DNA of 47,001 nt from CAYOEV01 sp964403075 (GTDB lineage: Bacteria > Bacteroidota > Bacteroidia > Cytophagales > Cyclobacteriaceae): assembly GCA_964403075.1 (NCBI GenBank), contig CAYOEV010000022.1, positions 1 to 47,001 on the forward strand. Reading direction: 5' to 3'. The position numbers and the translations under genes were made by a program. The notes under the pieces are model-generated. The model ran no database searches, was not told the origin of the DNA, and saw only the letters and a program-made list of their open reading frames with translations. Position 1 is the first letter of the stretch. Every line of letters begins with the position of its first letter. Positions 8,626-17,693 of the stretch are shown piece by piece.

Positions 8626-10254
8626 TCAATCTACATTGTCGTGCAGAAACTTGTTATTCCCCAACAATTGATCGTCATCCGTGAGGTTGAACTTTGAAAT
8701 ATTGCGCTCTGCCGAATGCGGTACTTCATGCAGTTTGATCTTTTTTCGTTCGTAGGCAGGGGTATCTAATTTTTCCTTGAAATCTTCGGAGCGCATTTCT
8801 TTGTGCTCCCCTGCCAGCAGTTCTTCCCGTCTCCTGCGCTCTTCCATGAGCTGCATTTTCCGTGAAAAAGGGATGGCCGGGCCCTCCATCAACTCATCCA
8901 GTTCAGCGTCTTCATCCTCCTCATCGGCGGGATCCTGGAAATCACCGTCGATCTGAAACTCATATTCTCGACGCGGACGATTTCGCTCATCTTCCTCTTC
9001 AATTTCTCTTCTAATTTCATCCTTTAAAGAATCGAAAGAAATAGGATCATTTCTCAGTTGGTCTTCCTGCTCCTCTTCTTTCTCTTCATCAAAAAGTGAA
9101 GGCTGCTGAAGAAAAGGTTCTCCTGTTTTCTCTTCACTCAGTGGCACCAACTCCTCATCTCGAAATCCCTGGTCCCATTCCAGGTCGAAGGTGACCCGAT
9201 CGCCTTGCCCGGCTCGCTCATCTTGATCATGTGTTTCCAGAGGTTCTATCTGCTCTTCCGGTTCTATGGCTCTCACATTGTCTGGCCCATAACCGGTGGC
9301 AATTACGGTCACGCGTATGCCGTCTGTCAAACCTGCCTCCACGCCATGCCCGAAAATCACCTCGCATTCATCACCGGCAAAACGCTGGATGTAATCGGTG
9401 ATTATGGTAAGCTCATCCATTTGTAACTCAGCTTCTTCACCGGACATAATGGAGAGCAATATGCGATTGGCACCATGTACCTGTTGATTGTTAAGCAAGG
9501 GAGAATTCAACGCTTCCTCAGCTGCGGTCAGCGCCCGCTCCTCTCCACTGGCACGTGCTGAGCCCATCACGGCGCGGCCAGCGTTCTTCATCACTGCCCG
9601 CACATCTTCAAAATCAACATTTACATGACCAGGAACGGTGATAATTTCCGCAATACCCTTGGCTGCAGTGGTGAGGATATTATCAGCCTGGGCAAACGCC
9701 TCACTTATGGGCAGGTTGCCAAATATCTCACGAAGCTTGTCGTTCAGAATGACCAGCACAGTGTCGCAATAGGTCTTCATGGCGGTGATCCCCTCCTCAG
9801 CGGCCCTTGATTTTTTGGAGCCTTCAAAGGCGAATGGAGAAGTGACAATTCCCACGGTTAAAATGTCCAACTCCTGAGCAATCTGGGCGATTACCGGTGC
9901 AGCACCTGTTCCGGTGCCTCCACCCATACCTGCAGTGATGAACACCATCCTGGTGCCATCTGATAACAGTTCTCGAATGTCTTCCTTGCTTTCGAGCGCT
10001 GCATTCCGACCTTTTTCAGGGTTGGCGCCGGCGCCCAAACCATGGGTAAGGTTGGCACCTATTTGTAATTTACAGGTCACGGGACTGCTCTGTAACGCCT
10101 GACTATCGGTGTTGCAAACCACAAACTCCACATCCCTGATACCCTGACCAAACATGTGGTTGACTGCATTGCTTCCTCCACCCCCTACGCCGATCACTTT
10201 AATGATCGATCGATCCTGTGAAGGAAAATCAAATGAATAGGTATTTTCGTTCAT
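8626..10254 (-). CDS. ftsZ: Cell division GTPase FtsZ
   Basis: FtsZ is the tubulin-like GTPase that forms the Z ring. The nucleotide-binding VIGVGGGGSNA (residues 20-30), the GGGTGTG tubulin signature (111-117) and the T7-loop NVDFEDV (212-218) are present. The globular part ends near residue 321. A strongly acidic, Glu/Asp/Arg-rich linker of roughly 170 residues follows, then a conserved peptide DTPAYERKKIKL and a further tail ending NNKFLHDNVD. At 542 residues it is much longer than E. coli FtsZ (383) because of this linker and tail. It is the last gene of the dcw cluster, 24 nt after ftsA. Confidence 0.98.
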   Translation of the reverse strand: MNENTYSFDFPSQDRSIIKVIGVGGGGSNAVNHMFGQGIRDVEFVVCNTDSQALQSSPVTCKLQIGANLTHGLGAGANPEKGRNAALESKEDIRELLSDGTRMVFITAGMGGGTGTGAAPVIAQIAQELDILTVGIVTSPFAFEGSKKSRAAEEGITAMKTYCDTVLVILNDKLREIFGNLPISEAFAQADNILTTAAKGIAEIITVPGHVNVDFEDVRAVMKNAGRAVMGSARASGEERALTAAEEALNSPLLNNQQVHGANRILLSIMSGEEAELQMDELTIITDYIQRFAGDECEVIFGHGVEAGLTDGIRVTVIATGYGPDNVRAIEPEEQIEPLETHDQDERAGQGDRVTFDLEWDQGFRDEELVPLSEEKTGEPFLQQPSLFDEEKEEEQEDQLRNDPISFDSLKDEIRREIEEEDERNRPRREYEFQIDGDFQDPADEEDEDAELDELMEGPAIPFSRKMQLMEERRRREELLAGEHKEMRSEDFKEKLDTPAYERKKIKLHEVPHSAERNISKFNLTDDDQLLGNNKFLHDNVD

Positions 10255-10278
10255 GTCCTGATTTTTTTGGCTGTCCGC

Positions 10279-11574
10279 CTATTTGTAATCTTTGTCGTCG
10301 TAGTCGTCGATGAGCAACTCTCTCGTTCTATCCAAAATGTTCTTAAAAAACCGGCCCCCAGACCGATCCCGTTTGCTTAAATAGCCACCCTTGGCAGCTT
10401 CCTGATATTGTTCTTCCCTAAAGTCCAAAGCCTTGAAGCCGGAGAGTACCAGTCCAACAGATGTGGCATACATTGGACTCTTAATTTCTTCTATCTTGCC
10501 TTTCCCCAGGTGTTCGTTGGGATATCCTATACGCGCATCCAGACCGGTCATGTATTCCACCAGTTGGCTCAGGTTGATGAGTTGAGACCCACCACCGGTG
10601 ACTACGATGCCTGCGGCCATTTTTTTGTGGTATCCTGAAGTAACGATCTGCGCATGCACCATTTCGATGATTTCCTCCATTCGCGCCTCGATGACGTGCG
10701 CCAGATTTTTAACAGAGATCTCCTTAGGCGGCCGGTTACGCAGGCCGGGTATGGAAACAATTTCATTCGGACTTGCTTCTTCTGCAATGGCCCGCCCAAA
10801 TCGGGTTTTTAATAATTCCGCCTGAGGCTCTAATACGTTGCAACCCTGCCTGATATCGGAAGTGATGATGTTGCCGCCAAAAGGGATCACCGCGGTATGA
10901 CGAATAATGCCTTCATAGAAGACAGCAATGTCTGTGGTGCCTCCCCCGATATCCACAAGGCAGACGCCCGCCTGCTTCTCTTCTTCACTCAACACTGACA
11001 AGCTAGATGCCAAGGGTTCGAGAATAAGATTTTCGACTTCCAGACCTGTACGTTTGACACACTTAATGATATTATTGATGGCATTGGACTGCGCCGTGAT
11101 GATGTGGAAGTCAGCCTCCAGCTTCACCCCCGTCATACCCACCGGATCGGCAATGCCATCTTCGTAATCCACGATGTAATCTTGTGGCATCACGTGTATA
11201 ATCTGACTGCCTGGAGGGATGACAATTCTGTACATGTCGTTGGTCAATCGGTTAATGTCCTCCACGGAGATTTCATCATTTTTAGACCGCGTAAAGGAGC
11301 CGTGCTGAATGGTACTTTTAATGTGTTGGCCGGCAATACCCACATTGACCACGCGAATGTCGATCCCCGATTGCTCACTGGCTTCATTCACTGCCTTTTC
11401 GATGGAATGAACGGTCTTATCAATGTTCATGACGATGCCGCGAACAACACCGGTGGACACCGCTTTCCCCATGCCCAGAACTTCTAACTTGCCGTACTCG
11501 TTTTTTTTGCCGACGACTGCACAAATCTTAGTTGTGCCGATGTCGAGTCCTACGATAATTTCTTCCTTTTTCAT
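10279..11574 (-). CDS. ftsA: Cell division protein FtsA
   Basis: FtsA is an actin-like ATPase that tethers FtsZ to the membrane and recruits later division proteins. The start VGLDIGTTKICAVVG is the phosphate-1 loop, VCLVDIGGGTTDIAVF (about residue 203) is phosphate-2, and GIVVTGGGSQLINL is the adenosine motif. The SHS2/1C insert expected in FtsA fits the region near residues 80-160. The start at 11574 is chosen because it gives a TAATG junction with ftsQ; an ATG three codons upstream is possible. The C-terminus KNILDRTRELLIDDYDDKDYK may include the membrane-targeting amphipathic helix (the stretch before the acidic end). Length 431 residues is normal. Confidence 0.97.
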   Translation of the reverse strand: MKKEEIIVGLDIGTTKICAVVGKKNEYGKLEVLGMGKAVSTGVVRGIVMNIDKTVHSIEKAVNEASEQSGIDIRVVNVGIAGQHIKSTIQHGSFTRSKNDEISVEDINRLTNDMYRIVIPPGSQIIHVMPQDYIVDYEDGIADPVGMTGVKLEADFHIITAQSNAINNIIKCVKRTGLEVENLILEPLASSLSVLSEEEKQAGVCLVDIGGGTTDIAVFYEGIIRHTAVIPFGGNIITSDIRQGCNVLEPQAELLKTRFGRAIAEEASPNEIVSIPGLRNRPPKEISVKNLAHVIEARMEEIIEMVHAQIVTSGYHKKMAAGIVVTGGGSQLINLSQLVEYMTGLDARIGYPNEHLGKGKIEEIKSPMYATSVGLVLSGFKALDFREEQYQEAAKGGYLSKRDRSGGRFFKNILDRTRELLIDDYDDKDYK

Positions 11575-12317
11575 TATCTGCAAACAATTTGGTCTTTGTA
11601 TGTGAGATTCACCGATTCATAGTAATTCCAGCCCTTGGCTGGTAATATCTGCTCGTAGAATATCTTCAATTTTTCTAATTTCTCTCCCTTTTCTTCTGGT
11701 AATCCAAAAAATATTTTCTGGCGGGTAACCTGGGGCGTTAGTTCCAGATGTCCGTCAGATTTTACCAATATGTGGGCTATTTGTGAAGACCAGAATTCAT
11801 CCTGTTCTATGTGCCGGATAAATTCGAAAAGCTCGCGTCCATAAGCTGTCTCAGTGATTTTGGACTGCCAATGAAGCGGCCGCTGGAACTCCACCAACAC
11901 TACCCGGGCGGTCTGGCTGCGGTGCGTGGGTAACAAAAAGCCATCGGTATCAATGTACTGGTCAGGGCCTGAACGATGAAAAATCCTACCGATCGGCCTG
12001 GACTGAATCACCTTGACAATCACGTTGTCTCTCACATCCCGAAACAACTGGGCATCTTTGATAAAGGGATGTGCCTCAATACGTTTTTCCATCTGTGACA
12101 TGTCCCAACGACTCACCGGTAGTGCCAATTCCCCAGACGTTCCGTTCATCATTTCCCGAATTTCTTCAGGGGTGGTGAAACTTTTCCCATCCACCTTTTC
12201 AATGTGAATGTCAATGCCCTGTATGACCGGGGTGGAGTGTCTGGCTCTGAAGGCAATCAATCCACCCAAAACCAAAAGGGCCATTGCCCATCCGATGACT
12301 TGCTTTTGCTTAGGCAT
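11574..12317 (-). CDS. ftsQ: Cell division protein FtsQ/DivIB
   Basis: A 247-residue bitopic membrane protein with one N-terminal helix (residues 8-22, IGWAMALLVLGGLIA) and an extracytoplasmic POTRA-like domain (IQGIDIHIEKVDGKSFTTPEEI through DVRDNVIVKVIQSRP), followed by the FtsQ beta domain containing the QYIDTDGFLLP segment. Sequence is divergent from proteobacterial FtsQ, as is usual in Bacteroidota. The identification rests on topology, the VKVIQSRPIGRIF motif and its position between murC and ftsA. It overlaps murC by 8 nt and ftsA by 1 nt. In other bacteria FtsQ links early and late divisome proteins together with FtsL/FtsB. Confidence 0.9.
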   Translation of the reverse strand: MPKQKQVIGWAMALLVLGGLIAFRARHSTPVIQGIDIHIEKVDGKSFTTPEEIREMMNGTSGELALPVSRWDMSQMEKRIEAHPFIKDAQLFRDVRDNVIVKVIQSRPIGRIFHRSGPDQYIDTDGFLLPTHRSQTARVVLVEFQRPLHWQSKITETAYGRELFEFIRHIEQDEFWSSQIAHILVKSDGHLELTPQVTRQKIFFGLPEEKGEKLEKLKIFYEQILPAKGWNYYESVNLTYKDQIVCR

Positions 12318-13677
12318 GGCTTACACGATTTAAAAGATGCGCCTTAATTTTTTCTACTTCACGATCGATGTCACCGGCCCCCACCGTGAGCAGTACCTCT
12401 GGTTGGATGACGTCCAGCCAGTTAACAATTTCCTCCTTTTGTAAAAGTTGTCCTTTGTCCATTTGTTGCAGCAGACCTTCGCTGCTCACATCCTCAATGG
12501 GCAACTCCCTTGCCGGATAGATGGGCAGTAAAGCCACATCATCTGCACCTTCGAGTTGGCGCGCAAATGCGGTGGTAAAATCCCTGGTTCTGGAATATAA
12601 ATGGGGCTGAAACAACACCGATATCCGCTTGCCGTTGTACAATTCACGCACAGCGCCAATCACTGCTTCAATTTCTTTCGGGTGGTGGGCATAGTCATCA
12701 ATGTACACCAGATCATCTCGTTTGATGAGGTATTCGAATCGCCGCTTTACCCCTGCATAGGTGGCCACTCTTTCCTTAATCGTTTCGGCCGGAATTTCAA
12801 GTAGTAAGCCTACGGCCACGGCAGCTAGCGCATTTTCCACGTTGTGTTCTCCAGGTACCGCCAGCTCCAGTCCCTCGAAATTGCCACAATCTGATTGGAC
12901 ATCAAACAGGAAAGCATGTTTACCCACACGTAAATTCACGGCCGCAAAATCGCCTGTTTCCAGGCCGTAAGTTCGAACATCCATCAAATTCAACTTTTCC
13001 TTCACTCGTTGATGAACCAGACGGGTGCCGTCCTGTGCAGTCTGATTCAAGAAGGTGCAGAATGCCTCGTCTAAGGCCGCCTCATTGCCATAAATATCGA
13101 GATGATCCGGGTCAGCTGACGTCACCACGCCTATGTCTGGATACAATCGATGAAACGACCGATCAAATTCATCGGCCTCCACGACCACAGGTGCCTCTCG
13201 GGTGCCAAACAAAACATTGGTCTGGTAGTTTGTCATGATACCACCCACAAAAGCAGAAACCGCTCCCTCGTGGGTATTTAGCAGATGTGCCACCATTGAT
13301 GAGGTCGTGGTCTTCCCATGAGTGCCTGCCACCGCTACCGTCCGATGTCCCGAGGTAATCCAACCCAACACCTCGGATCGCTTCATTACCCGGAAGCCGG
13401 AAGCTTGGAAATAAGCAAGCTGCGGGTGTGCAGCCGGAATGGCCGGCGTGTAGACGATGAGCGCATCCTTTTTTGAATAATCGTCCGGGATAACCCCCAC
13501 TGAGTCATCATACGAAACCTCAATCCCCTCTTCAATCAGTTGTTCAATTAAGGGTGAAGGCGTCCGGTCATAGCCCGACACAACGATACCCCTGTGGCGA
13601 AACCATCTGGCCAGGGCACTCATGCCAATGCCCCCGATACCAATGAAGTAGGCGCTATGTATGTCCCGATCAATCAT
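12310..13677 (-). CDS. murC: UDP-N-acetylmuramate--L-alanine ligase MurC
   Basis: A 455-residue Mur ligase that adds the first amino acid (L-Ala) to UDP-MurNAc in the cytoplasm, with ATP. The N-terminal FIGIGGIGMSALA is the UDP-binding Rossmann motif, AGTHGKTTTSSM (residues 117-128) is the ATP-binding loop with the MurC-specific GTHGKT, and the C-terminal LFQPHLYSRTRDF is the typical MurC motif. Order follows the Mur three-domain plan. It overlaps murG and ftsQ by 8 nt each. Confidence 0.97.
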   Translation of the reverse strand: MIDRDIHSAYFIGIGGIGMSALARWFRHRGIVVSGYDRTPSPLIEQLIEEGIEVSYDDSVGVIPDDYSKKDALIVYTPAIPAAHPQLAYFQASGFRVMKRSEVLGWITSGHRTVAVAGTHGKTTTSSMVAHLLNTHEGAVSAFVGGIMTNYQTNVLFGTREAPVVVEADEFDRSFHRLYPDIGVVTSADPDHLDIYGNEAALDEAFCTFLNQTAQDGTRLVHQRVKEKLNLMDVRTYGLETGDFAAVNLRVGKHAFLFDVQSDCGNFEGLELAVPGEHNVENALAAVAVGLLLEIPAETIKERVATYAGVKRRFEYLIKRDDLVYIDDYAHHPKEIEAVIGAVRELYNGKRISVLFQPHLYSRTRDFTTAFARQLEGADDVALLPIYPARELPIEDVSSEGLLQQMDKGQLLQKEEIVNWLDVIQPEVLLTVGAGDIDREVEKIKAHLLNRVSHA

Positions 13678-14779
13678 CTACCATATCCATCACCTGATCC
13701 GCTATACCCTCGGCGGCATGGGGCTTGGCTCTCTTTTTAATGTTTTCACTGAGTTGTTGTTGTTTTTCAATGTCGCCCAGTAACTCAAGGACCACATCTA
13801 TCAATGTTTGTTTCGCTTCGGCATCCTTTACCCATAGCGCCGCTTCCTGAGACACCAGTGCTCGGGCATTGATGGTCTGATGGTCCTCCGCCACATTGGG
13901 TGAAGGAACCAGGATGCTGGGCTTCCCGGCAAGGGCCAGCTCAGCAATCGCAAGTGCCCCAGCACGCGAAACCACCACATCGGCAGCCGCATAAGCTGCA
14001 GGCATGTGGTCGATGAAAGCCAACAGGCATACGTGCTCAGACAGCTCCATGGCGCGCTGCTTCATTTCTTCGTAGTAGTATGCGCCACATTGCCAGATCA
14101 CCTGGTAGCCGGCTTCAACAATGGCATGAAAGCCCGCCAACATGGCCTCATTCAATGTGCGGGCACCCAAACTGCCGCCTATAACCAAGAGGGTGGAGAG
14201 CTCCGGATTCAGCCCAAAACTTCTTCTTGCCTCCTGGGGGCCAATGGTAGATGTGACAATGTCCGAACGAACCGGATTGCCGGTGATCACCAGTTTTTCT
14301 TTAGGGAAATATTTTTCCATTCCTTCGTGTGCCACACAGATTTTATCCACCCGCTTGGCCAGCCACTTATTGGTAAGGCCGGCGTAGGAGTTTTGTTCCT
14401 GTATCAATGAAGGAATACCCATACCGGTGGAAGTAAATAACAAGGGCCCGCTGGCAAAGCCGCCAACACCTACCACCACATGCGGTTTAAATTTTTTTAT
14501 CAAACGCCTGGCCTTTAACAGACTGCTGATTAATTTAACAGGGAATAGCAGGTTGCTGAACGTCAACTTTCGTTGAATGCCGCTGATCCAAAGTCCCTCA
14601 ATGGCATAACCTGCCTGTGGTACTTTTTGCATTTCCATCCGGCCCTTTGCTCCCACAAACCGTATTTCCGTTTGCGGATATTCTTTTTCAAGCATCTGCG
14701 CAATGGAAATGGCCGGATATATATGGCCTCCCGTGCCTCCTCCGCTGATCATGATGCGATATGTATGGATTACAGTCAT
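13670..14779 (-). CDS. murG: UDP-GlcNAc--undecaprenyl-PP-MurNAc-pentapeptide transferase MurG
   Basis: A 369-residue GT28 glycosyltransferase that converts lipid I to lipid II on the cytoplasmic face of the membrane. The N-terminal G-loop is ISGGGTGGHIYPAI (residues 11-24), the second G-loop VIGGSLGARTLNEA lies mid-protein, and the donor-site region VSRAGALAIAELALAGKPSILVP-like block is split by normal sequence variation. The start ATG shares one base with the ftsW stop (TGATG). It is followed by murC with an 8-nt overlap. Confidence 0.97.
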   Translation of the reverse strand: MTVIHTYRIMISGGGTGGHIYPAISIAQMLEKEYPQTEIRFVGAKGRMEMQKVPQAGYAIEGLWISGIQRKLTFSNLLFPVKLISSLLKARRLIKKFKPHVVVGVGGFASGPLLFTSTGMGIPSLIQEQNSYAGLTNKWLAKRVDKICVAHEGMEKYFPKEKLVITGNPVRSDIVTSTIGPQEARRSFGLNPELSTLLVIGGSLGARTLNEAMLAGFHAIVEAGYQVIWQCGAYYYEEMKQRAMELSEHVCLLAFIDHMPAAYAAADVVVSRAGALAIAELALAGKPSILVPSPNVAEDHQTINARALVSQEAALWVKDAEAKQTLIDVVLELLGDIEKQQQLSENIKKRAKPHAAEGIADQVMDMVDD

Positions 14780-15927
14780 CAGGCAGCTTCCTGGTATTGG
14801 TTGATAGACAAATTTTCTAATGCTACTTCTCCACGGCTGACACTTAGAATGATGCCCAACGCTACGCCAGTAAACAATTGAGAAGAACCTCCCATACTAA
14901 TTAGAGGTAGTGGCAAACCCGTAACCGGACCCAATCCTACTGCTACACCCATATTGACCATGGCCTGCAGCACGAGGGCAAAACTCAAACCGGCAGAAAG
15001 CAGGCCGCCGAACGCACGCTCACTTTGTGCAGCCGCCTTCAGCCCACGGTGCAAAAGCACCAGGTACATGACCAAAATAATGGCTCCACCGATGAGGCCA
15101 TATTCTTCAATGATAATGGCGTAGACAAAATCCGAATAAGGATGCGGCAGATAATTCCTTTGTTTACTTTGTCCGGGGCCTTTCCCCAGAATACCTCCCT
15201 CGACAATGGCCACAAACGACTGTTGAGCCTGAAAAGGCACGTCGCCGTTCACAAAGGCTTCAATCCTCGATCGCGCAGTATTCGCCCGATCCCCTTTAAG
15301 CATCGCCAAGCCGCCTGCAACGACGCCAATGAACACCAGTAAAGCCAGGTACTTCACGGGAACCCGCCCGATGAATAAAATGAGCATGCAGGTAAGAAAA
15401 AGCAAAAGTCCCGTTGAAATATTGGACATGGCAATCAGTCCGCAAATGACCCCAATCCAAATAAGCATGGGTACCACGGCACGCTTGAAATCCTTAACAC
15501 CCTGTTGACGCTTGGCCAGCATACTCGCCAAGGAAACGATGAGTGCCAACTGCGCCAAATCAGAAGGTTGGAACGCCTGGTTGATCACTGGGATGGTAAT
15601 CCAACGAGAAGCCTCGTTGATGTTCATGCCAAATTGCCAGGTGTAAATAAGTAAGGGTACGGAGAGAATAAGGGCAATGCGCGACAATCGGGAAAAATAA
15701 CGGTAATCCAGCCGGTGCGTCAACCACATGGCGCCCAGACTACACATCACCAGAATGCTGTGCTTGATCAGATAGTATTCTGTGTCTCCACCCATGCGCT
15801 GGTATGCCAGACTGCCCGTGGCACTGTAGACCACCAGAATACTGAATACCGATAAAATGAATACAATGAACCAAATCACTGGATCACCTTGCAAATTCTT
15901 TTCCGCCCAAAGTCTAAACTCTTTCAT
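14779..15927 (-). CDS. ftsW: SEDS-family septal peptidoglycan polymerase FtsW
   Basis: A 382-residue membrane protein with about ten helices, of the SEDS family that polymerises glycan strands at the septum together with its partner PBP. Recognisable motifs are the early VVYSATGSLAYQR, the loop GKGPGQSKQRNYLPHPYSDFVYAIIIEE (containing the conserved PxxxSDFIF-like element) and the late GLPLPLISMGGSSQL. The start at 15927 is chosen because it creates an ATGA junction with murD; an upstream ATG at 15960 lies inside murD. RodA is the alternative SEDS member, but the dcw position favours FtsW. Confidence 0.95.
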   Translation of the reverse strand: MKEFRLWAEKNLQGDPVIWFIVFILSVFSILVVYSATGSLAYQRMGGDTEYYLIKHSILVMCSLGAMWLTHRLDYRYFSRLSRIALILSVPLLIYTWQFGMNINEASRWITIPVINQAFQPSDLAQLALIVSLASMLAKRQQGVKDFKRAVVPMLIWIGVICGLIAMSNISTGLLLFLTCMLILFIGRVPVKYLALLVFIGVVAGGLAMLKGDRANTARSRIEAFVNGDVPFQAQQSFVAIVEGGILGKGPGQSKQRNYLPHPYSDFVYAIIIEEYGLIGGAIILVMYLVLLHRGLKAAAQSERAFGGLLSAGLSFALVLQAMVNMGVAVGLGPVTGLPLPLISMGGSSQLFTGVALGIILSVSRGEVALENLSINQYQEAA

Positions 15928-17303
15928 ACGGCAGTCTCTTCTCCTTTTTTCAGATTCCAAACAGCTTCTTTGAACTGGTTGCCGCGATCCTCATAATTAG
16001 TAAATAAATCAAAGCTGGCACATGCCGGTGATAACAATACGGCCTGTCCGTGAAGGGCTCGGGTCAGACCCCATCGGACTGCCTCGTTGACATGAGTCGT
16101 TTCCTCAAAAAATTCCACCAATCCGGAAAATGCTGCACGCAAACGCTGGTTATCACTTCCCAAACAAATGATGCCCTTGACTTTTTCCTCCACCAAGTCG
16201 GTCAACTGGTCATAGTTGTTGCCTTTGTCTACACCACCTGCTATCCAGATCACACCTTCTTTTAGTCCATCTATTGCATAATAAGCGGCGTCCACGTTGG
16301 TAGCCTTGGAGTCATTGATAAAGGCAACCTCCTTGATAGTGGCCACCAACTCCATTCGATGGGGTGCATTTTTAAAATTTTTCAAGCCATCCAGCAACTT
16401 ATTCATGGGTACGTTCAGGCAAAGCGCACTCAACACGGCAGCCATCGTGTTCATCATGTTGTGTTTTCCGATCAGAGAAATCTCTGACAGAGGAATCCTG
16501 TGCTTATGGTCTTGATCCTTAAATTGAAAATTGAAGATCAAATGTTCTTCTTCCATGTAAGCCTGGATTCGCTCGTTGCGAGTAGCGGACATGGCAAACA
16601 GGGTGGCCTCCACACGACGACGACTCAGTTCCTCCGTAATGGGCTCAGAGTCCAGGGCGTAAATAAAGCACTCTTCCTGGGTTAGGTTTTCGGTGATACG
16701 GAACTTTGCAGACACATATTTATCGAAATCCTGATTGTAGCGATCCAGATGGTCCGGTGTGATGTTTAGCAAAACTGCCACATCCGGTTTGAACGTAACG
16801 ATGCCATCGAGTTGAAAGCTACTTACCTCCACGATGTAATAATCAAAGCCCCCCTCGCGCACGAGACCGGCAAGGCTGTTGCCCACATTACCCCCCAAGG
16901 CGGCCTTAAGTCCGGCTTTTTCAAACAAATGATGTGTAAGCAGCGTGGTGGTTGTTTTTCCGTTTGTCCCGGTGATGGCCACCACTTTCGCCTCTTCCGG
17001 AATATACCTGAAAGCGAATTCAATTTCTGAGATAACGGGTACACCAGCGTCCCTAAAGGCCTGAACAATAGATACCCTGTCCGGAATACCCGGACTCTTG
17101 ACCACCAAATCGGCAGAGAAAAGCAATTCCTTACTGTGTCGGCCCTCTTCGTAGGCGATACCATTTTGCTCCAGTTCCCGTCGCCTTTCCGGTGCCAGTT
17201 GACCAGCATCAGATAAAAACACATCAAACCCTTTGTCCAGTGCCAGTAAAGCAGCGCCTATGCCGCTTTCTCCTCCTCCCAATATGATTATGCGGGGCTT
17301 CAA
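15924..17303 (-). CDS. murD: UDP-N-acetylmuramoyl-L-alanine--D-glutamate ligase MurD
   Basis: A 459-residue Mur ligase that adds D-Glu to UDP-MurNAc-L-Ala. The N-terminal ILGGGESGIGAALLA binds the UDP part, TGTNGKTTTT (residues 111-120) is the ATP loop, and the central NITPDHLDRY with downstream NDSKATNVDAAYYAI are MurD hallmarks. It is joined by ATGA overlaps both to the small unknown gene upstream and to ftsW downstream. Confidence 0.97.
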   Translation of the reverse strand: MKPRIIILGGGESGIGAALLALDKGFDVFLSDAGQLAPERRRELEQNGIAYEEGRHSKELLFSADLVVKSPGIPDRVSIVQAFRDAGVPVISEIEFAFRYIPEEAKVVAITGTNGKTTTTLLTHHLFEKAGLKAALGGNVGNSLAGLVREGGFDYYIVEVSSFQLDGIVTFKPDVAVLLNITPDHLDRYNQDFDKYVSAKFRITENLTQEECFIYALDSEPITEELSRRRVEATLFAMSATRNERIQAYMEEEHLIFNFQFKDQDHKHRIPLSEISLIGKHNMMNTMAAVLSALCLNVPMNKLLDGLKNFKNAPHRMELVATIKEVAFINDSKATNVDAAYYAIDGLKEGVIWIAGGVDKGNNYDQLTDLVEEKVKGIICLGSDNQRLRAAFSGLVEFFEETTHVNEAVRWGLTRALHGQAVLLSPACASFDLFTNYEDRGNQFKEAVWNLKKGEETAV

Positions 17304-17689
17304 AACAATTCCTCGTCTCCTTTACTGTATTTACCTATCTGATTACAAATGATCTGATCCACACACATGCTGTAGATGGCGAGTAAGTCAAATCCTTCCC
17401 GGAGCACGCGCTCCAGGGCCGGTAATTTCAAATCACGGTTTCTGCTTTCCAGTCGATCCAGCAGGTACACGGTTTCATCCATTTCTTCTTCCAAAATGGA
17501 GTGGATGTATTTAAAACGTGTATCGGAGGACGGGTGCAGCATCTTTTGCAGACACTTGTCAATGGCACGCATGCTCCTGACCAGGGCCGTAATGGCGTCC
17601 AGCAAGCCGCCATTAGGCACCATGTCTACCATGCCGGATGCGCGCCGCTGAAACCCCTCGTTTTTCTTTTGAATGTCTTTGATCGTCAT
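17300..17689 (-). CDS. Unknown small helical protein embedded between mraY and murD
   Basis: A 129-residue protein that I do not recognise. It has no signal peptide and no membrane segment. Most of it reads as amphipathic helices (for example GLLDAITALVRSMRAIDKCL, then YIHSILEEEMDETVYLLDRL), suggesting a soluble three- or four-helix bundle with several Cys and Met residues near the C-terminus (YSMCVDQIICNQIG). It starts 4 nt after the mraY stop and its own TGA overlaps the murD start (ATGA). It is therefore translated as part of the peptidoglycan operon. In E. coli murF precedes mraY and murD follows it directly; here this gene occupies that slot. A regulatory or scaffolding role in lipid-precursor synthesis is speculation. 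Confidence 0.75.
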   Translation of the reverse strand: MTIKDIQKKNEGFQRRASGMVDMVPNGGLLDAITALVRSMRAIDKCLQKMLHPSSDTRFKYIHSILEEEMDETVYLLDRLESRNRDLKLPALERVLREGFDLLAIYSMCVDQIICNQIGKYSKGDEELF

Positions 17690-17693
17690 TGCT

